The translations under genes were made by a program, and so were the position numbers. The notes beneath the pieces were generated by a model that did not search any database, was not told the origin of the DNA, and saw only the letters and a list, made by a program, of their open reading frames with translations. DNA of 64,000 bases from Dinoroseobacter sp049801095 (lineage in GTDB: Bacteria > Pseudomonadota > Alphaproteobacteria > Rhodobacterales > Rhodobacteraceae), in the NCBI RefSeq assembly GCF_049801095.1, contig NZ_JBNAGH010000001.1:248001-312000 (forward strand). Reading direction: 5' to 3'. Numbering within the stretch: the stretch's first letter is position 1; each line of letters starts with the position of its first letter. This document shows, one piece after another, positions 61,301-64,000 of this stretch.

Positions 61301-64000
61301 CTGCAGCAGGCACTTGGGGTGTCGGAACAGAACTCGCCCCTGTTCTAACAGATTCGGGTGACGTCGTTGTGAGGTGAAGCGGCGCAGGCGCGCTCGGTGC
61401 CGGGGTGGCGGCAGAGGGAACCGCTGCGGCAGAAGGAGCGGCCTTTTCCTCGATCGGAGCGTTGTCCACTGGCGCCGGGTCCTCTTCAATGCGAGCGGCA
61501 AAGCCACGACGGGGCGTTTCCCCATCGATCGGCCGCGCATTGGCTGCATCCAGCTTCCAAAGCATGGCCCGCTGGGGATGGGGCGGCACGGCGAGGTTCC
61601 ACGTCTTCACATCAAGCGGTCGGGTCTCACGTCCCGCCCAAACCTGCGCCAGGTCGAGCTTGAGACCTGCCGTGGCTGCGCCCGCCAGAAGGCAAAGCAG
61701 CTGCTGAACGCCGGAACGCCCTTTCATATCTGCGGTCAAAGCCAGGTGCGGCTTGCCGTCGAGGATGCGGTTGGTTAGCCGCGAGAGAACGGCGCCGGGC
61801 CCAATCTCGAAAAACAGCCGGGCGCCAGCATCATGCATGGCCTCGACGCTGCCCGCGAAGTTGACAGGATCCACCAGATGCTCTGTCAATTGCGCACGCA
61901 CATCCTCAGGCGCGGTTGCGTACGGTGTCGCGGTCGCATTGGCAAAGACAGCCGTCTGCGGTGCCGCGATCTCAGCCTTTTTCAGCGCCGATGCGAGAAG
62001 ATCCCGCGCAGGTGCCACACAATCCGAGTGGAACCCGCAGGCAACCGGCAGAAGCTTGGCGCTCAAGTCTGCATCCGCCAGCCGTTGCTGTGCGGCGTGC
62101 ACGGCTTGAGTCGGCCCCGCAATGACGGTCTGATCCGGGGCATTCATATTGGCCAGGGTCACCCCCTCCAGATCGCCCAGAGCCGCGCGAACGGCCTCTG
62201 GTCCGGCATTCACCGCTGCCATGGTGCCGAGGTCATCCCCGCCTGCTTTGACAATCGCATCGCCGCGCGCATGGGCAAGCGCCATCAGCGTGTCGGCATC
62301 AAAGCTGCTGGCCGCATGAAGGGCCGTGTACTCACCAAAGCTGTGGCCGGCGAGTTGGCTGGCCTCCAACCCAAAGCCTCGAACGAGGTTGAGCACGGCA
62401 TGCGACACCGCCCCAATCGCGGGCTGCGCGACAAAGGTCTGCTTGAGCGCTTCGATCTGGGCATCGTGCTCCGAAGGATCGAGCGTCGGGCGCGGATAGA
62501 TATAGTCGGACAGGGGTTGATCCAGCCGATCCGCTAGGCTGCGCGTCGCGCCTTCGAGATCCTCGCGGACCTGCGGGAAGGTCATGGCAAGATCCGCTGC
62601 CATCCCGGGATACTGCGAGCCCTGCCCCGGGAACAGGAACGCCACCTCCGCCGTTGTCAGGGGTTCATCTGCCGAGAAGAACGCGCCTTGGGGGTCGATC
62701 GACCGCAGGTCCGTTTGATCCCCGCGCAACCCTTCAGCTGCGCGAGAGATCCGGGTGCTGGCATCGTCGAGAGAGCTCGCAACGATTGCAAACCGCGCCT
62801 TGGCCCCGGGATCGAACTGCGCGGCAAGGCTTGCTGCCACATCCGCCGGACGGATCTCGCGCGAGGCCTGGGCCATGGCCGCCGCGGCACGCTTCAGATT
62901 GTCGGCCAGATCGGTCTGGGACTCCGCTGAGAAGAGGAACAGCTCATGCGACCAATTCTTGCGGAAGGGCGCCTGATGCTTCGGCAGGTACCCCCCGGTA
63001 TACTCTTCCAGGACCACGTGGAAATTCGTGCCTCCGAAGCCAAAAGCACTGACCCCGGCGCGCCGTGGCGTGGGCGCGGTGTTCAGCCAGGGGCGCGTTT
63101 CCGTCATCACGTAGAACGGACTGTTCGGGAAATCCGCCGAGGGGTTGGGTTCGGTGACATTCAGGGTCGGAGGCAGCACCCGGTGGTGCAAGGCCATCGC
63201 CATCTTGATCATGCCCGCGCAACCCGCAGCTGCTTTGGTATGACCGATCATCGATTTCACGGAGCCCACGCCGCAGAACTGCGTATCCTCGCGGGACTCC
63301 GCAAAAACCTTGGACAGGCTTTGAATCTCAGTCCGGTCCCCCACGACGGTTCCGGTGCCATGGGCCTCGACTGCACCAACGGTCCCGGGCGAGATCCCCG
63401 CATGGGCATAGGCGCGGCGCAGCGCCTCCTGCTGACCCTCGGCGCGCGGCGCCGTGAGCGACAAATCCTTGCCATCGGAGGACCCGGCAACACCGCGCAT
63501 CACCGCATAGATCCGATCGCCGGACGCCTCAGCCTCGTCCAGTCGGCGCAGCACCATCATCGCCAGACCCTCGGAGATCGCAATCCCGTCCGCGCTTGCG
63601 TCGAACGTCCGGCACTTGCCGCGCGGGGAAAGCGCCCTTGTCTTTGAAAATGCGACGAAATCAAACGGATTCTGGAAGCTGTCGACACCGCCGACAATCA
63701 CCATGTCGGAGGTTTCGTTCTCCAACTCGCGCGAGGCCATCATGACCGCCGCGAGGGAGGAACCGCAGGCCGCGTCCACGGTGAAATTCACGCCGCCCAA
63801 GTCAAACCGATTTGCAACCCGCCCGGCAATCACGTTGAGCAAGATGCCCGGGAAGCTGTCTTCGGTCCAATTCGGCAGACGGGCATCGGCCACTTCGGTC
63901 ATGTGCCCATTGATCGCGGGCATGGAGGAGCGCACCGCGTAGCGCTGGCCCAAGGGCCCGGCCCCGCCGCCGACGCCGATAATCACCGAGGTCTTGCGTC
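58374..64000 (-). CDS. Synthase A: KS-AT-3xACP-KR, PfaA-like, N-terminus cut
   Basis: At least 1,875 codons, open to the right edge, so the first part of the ketosynthase is missing. Visible order: KS with VDAACGSSLAAV (nucleophile Cys at 63767-63765), EAHGTGTVVGD and MIGHTKAAAGCAG; AT with FLFPGQGSQYPGMAADLAMT, GHSFGEYTALHAAS and CGFHSDCV; a Pro/Ala-rich linker; three tandem ACPs, each with LGVDSIKRVEIL; a structural half-KR (WVVAGATYVVTDDETG) and a catalytic KR with VLVTGGARGITAKIARHL, FFTSVAGRFGNRGQGDYGAA. This order is that of PUFA-synthase subunit PfaA. It is the first gene of the operon in this window. Confidence 0.88.
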   Translation of the reverse strand, partial: RKTSVIIGVGGGAGPLGQRYAVRSSMPAINGHMTEVADARLPNWTEDSFPGILLNVIAGRVANRFDLGGVNFTVDAACGSSLAAVMMASRELENETSDMVIVGGVDSFQNPFDFVAFSKTRALSPRGKCRTFDASADGIAISEGLAMMVLRRLDEAEASGDRIYAVMRGVAGSSDGKDLSLTAPRAEGQQEALRRAYAHAGISPGTVGAVEAHGTGTVVGDRTEIQSLSKVFAESREDTQFCGVGSVKSMIGHTKAAAGCAGMIKMAMALHHRVLPPTLNVTEPNPSADFPNSPFYVMTETRPWLNTAPTPRRAGVSAFGFGGTNFHVVLEEYTGGYLPKHQAPFRKNWSHELFLFSAESQTDLADNLKRAAAAMAQASREIRPADVAASLAAQFDPGAKARFAIVASSLDDASTRISRAAEGLRGDQTDLRSIDPQGAFFSADEPLTTAEVAFLFPGQGSQYPGMAADLAMTFPQVREDLEGATRSLADRLDQPLSDYIYPRPTLDPSEHDAQIEALKQTFVAQPAIGAVSHAVLNLVRGFGLEASQLAGHSFGEYTALHAASSFDADTLMALAHARGDAIVKAGGDDLGTMAAVNAGPEAVRAALGDLEGVTLANMNAPDQTVIAGPTQAVHAAQQRLADADLSAKLLPVACGFHSDCVAPARDLLASALKKAEIAAPQTAVFANATATPYATAPEDVRAQLTEHLVDPVNFAGSVEAMHDAGARLFFEIGPGAVLSRLTNRILDGKPHLALTADMKGRSGVQQLLCLLAGAATAGLKLDLAQVWAGRETRPLDVKTWNLAVPPHPQRAMLWKLDAANARPIDGETPRRGFAARIEEDPAPVDNAPIEEKAAPSAAAVPSAATPAPSAPAPLHLTTTSPESVRTGASSVPTPQVPAAARSDMSETVMRRHQELMAQFLENNRAIMMNWLQAGGADTQAVIPTAMQPVARPTAQPATAPAPVPVLPMASPEPVVAAQPVAPAVPTPPIVEQPTPTAPAVATEPAPAASAAITEEQARDALLALISDRTGYPIEMLDLDLNLEADLGVDSIKRVEILGALRADLIPDAGESAREKMGPVSRERTVRGIVAKFMEVVAEFATPSDAASPASAAVPVPAASSPSLTAETVTSALLDLIADRTGYPTEMLDLDLNLEADLGVDSIKRVEILGALRGDLLPDAGDAAREKMGPVSRERTVRGIVAKFMDVASEFAPAAATEPAAPAPVAVEASPELSTEIVTAALLDLISDRTGYPTEMLDLDLNLEADLGVDSIKRVEILGALRGDLLPDAGEAAREKMGPVSRERTVRGIVAQFMTVVAEFQPGVPTEAAAPMDGPASPSVDADAWRPRFVMSARPIPADPPKPWVVAGATYVVTDDETGIADAVAAHIEAQGGSVRLLKPSTLDFSDDAALRSAVIEMDGAVAGLLHLAPLAQACSFMEMSRAEWRASVDTTTRAFYTLLNALGEGLSIRDDGLVLCATRMGGAFGFDGTVPVDPAAGGAPGLLKTVAKEWTSVHCRAVDFASATTVQTCASEVIAEAGRPGPETEVGFLEGARHGLFAEPVPIGADSSVVQDIEPGAIVLVTGGARGITAKIARHLAELHKPHFILAGSTNPPTGDEAAATAGINDPRALKAALIAETKAAGGAVTPASIEAAFNTLLKARDIRNALASIDEAGATAEYVACDVRDQDALEALVSGLYDRFDRIDGVIHGAGVIEDKLVLDKTVESFDNVTRTKTESAFALSRALRPETLKFLVFFTSVAGRFGNRGQGDYGAANETVSKLARVLDAQWAGRVTAISWGPWDSGGMVSPEIKAQFDAMKIEPIDPYLGVRALEFEITRGDEAASEVVWGRGPWEDDAEAYAAAYGAGGTREAAE
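60042..60971 (-). repeat. Three tandem ACP-encoding repeats
   Basis: Phosphopantetheine serine codons lie at 60851-60849, 60518-60516 and 60191-60189, that is 333 and 327 nt apart. Units 2 and 3 share an uninterrupted 77-nt identical run (60511-60587 and 60184-60260), including synonymous positions. Unit 1 is more diverged. Each unit is separated by an Ala/Pro/Ser-rich linker. Confidence 0.9.

Noticed and set aside
1..64000. tRNA, rRNA, IS elements, integrase-bounded island
   Set aside because: I saw no cloverleaf-like tRNA, rRNA segment, transposase or terminal inverted repeats. The only tyrosine recombinase is the housekeeping xerC.

Overview
The window looks like chromosome of a marine Rhodobacterales (roseobacter-type) alphaproteobacterium. 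The evidence is high GC throughout, a ruvC-ruvA-ruvB operon, the priA / transaldolase / DUF484 / xerC neighbourhood, a DUF1127 protein, two proteins with VPLPA-type C-terminal sorting signals, a cyclic-nucleotide-domain/thioredoxin-reductase-like fusion, and a GC-rich repeat of the kind scattered through Rhodobacterales genomes. All calls come from reading the sequence and recalled family features; no database search was run.

1-24.6 kb is mostly housekeeping. It holds Holliday-junction processing (ruvCAB), prmA, msrA, an MFS transporter, a YeeE/YedE sulfur transporter, priA, a small transaldolase, DUF484-xerC, DUF3253 with a YghU-type glutathione transferase, ileS, the Crp-like/TrxB-like flavoprotein, a YcjX/YcjF pair and truA. 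Two secreted proteins with exosortase-type tails lie at 8.9 and 18.9 kb.

24.7-35.7 kb is an uptake and salvage region on the minus strand. It contains a TauABC/NMT1-type ABC transporter, a GSCFA protein, a cytosine deaminase, a methyltransferase, and a complete BMP-family (nucleoside-type) ABC transporter. Two related double-hairpin elements (24,595-24,698 and 28,909-29,017) lie around the first block, and a third, partial copy lies at 15.5 kb.

35.9-43.6 kb is accessory. It has a 430-residue Gly/Gln/Phe/Arg-rich low-complexity protein with its own terminator, a small sulfotransferase-like protein, a 1,159-residue PqqD-like / degenerate M50-like membrane / HlyD fusion, an alpha/beta-hydrolase and a secreted PHB-depolymerase-family esterase.

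43.7 kb to the right edge is one long minus-strand operon. It reads, in order of transcription: a PfaA-like polyketide/fatty-acid synthase (KS-AT-ACP-ACP-ACP-KR, cut by the window edge), a second synthase (KS-AT-DH with a C-terminal phosphopantetheinyl transferase), a free ACP, an alkaline-phosphatase-superfamily enzyme, an alpha/beta-hydrolase, a beta-propeller/NAD-epimerase fusion, a TPR protein with an Arg/Gln/Asn-rich tail, and two more Rossmann proteins, parts of which have lost SDR catalytic residues. Gene overlaps and short gaps argue that these are made together. The best guess is synthesis and tailoring of an unknown lipid or polyketide by an iterative, PUFA-synthase-like machine. This operon, with the adjacent Gly-rich and PqqD/M50/HlyD genes, is the strongest candidate for an undescribed system here. 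No tRNA, rRNA, CRISPR array or insertion sequence was seen.
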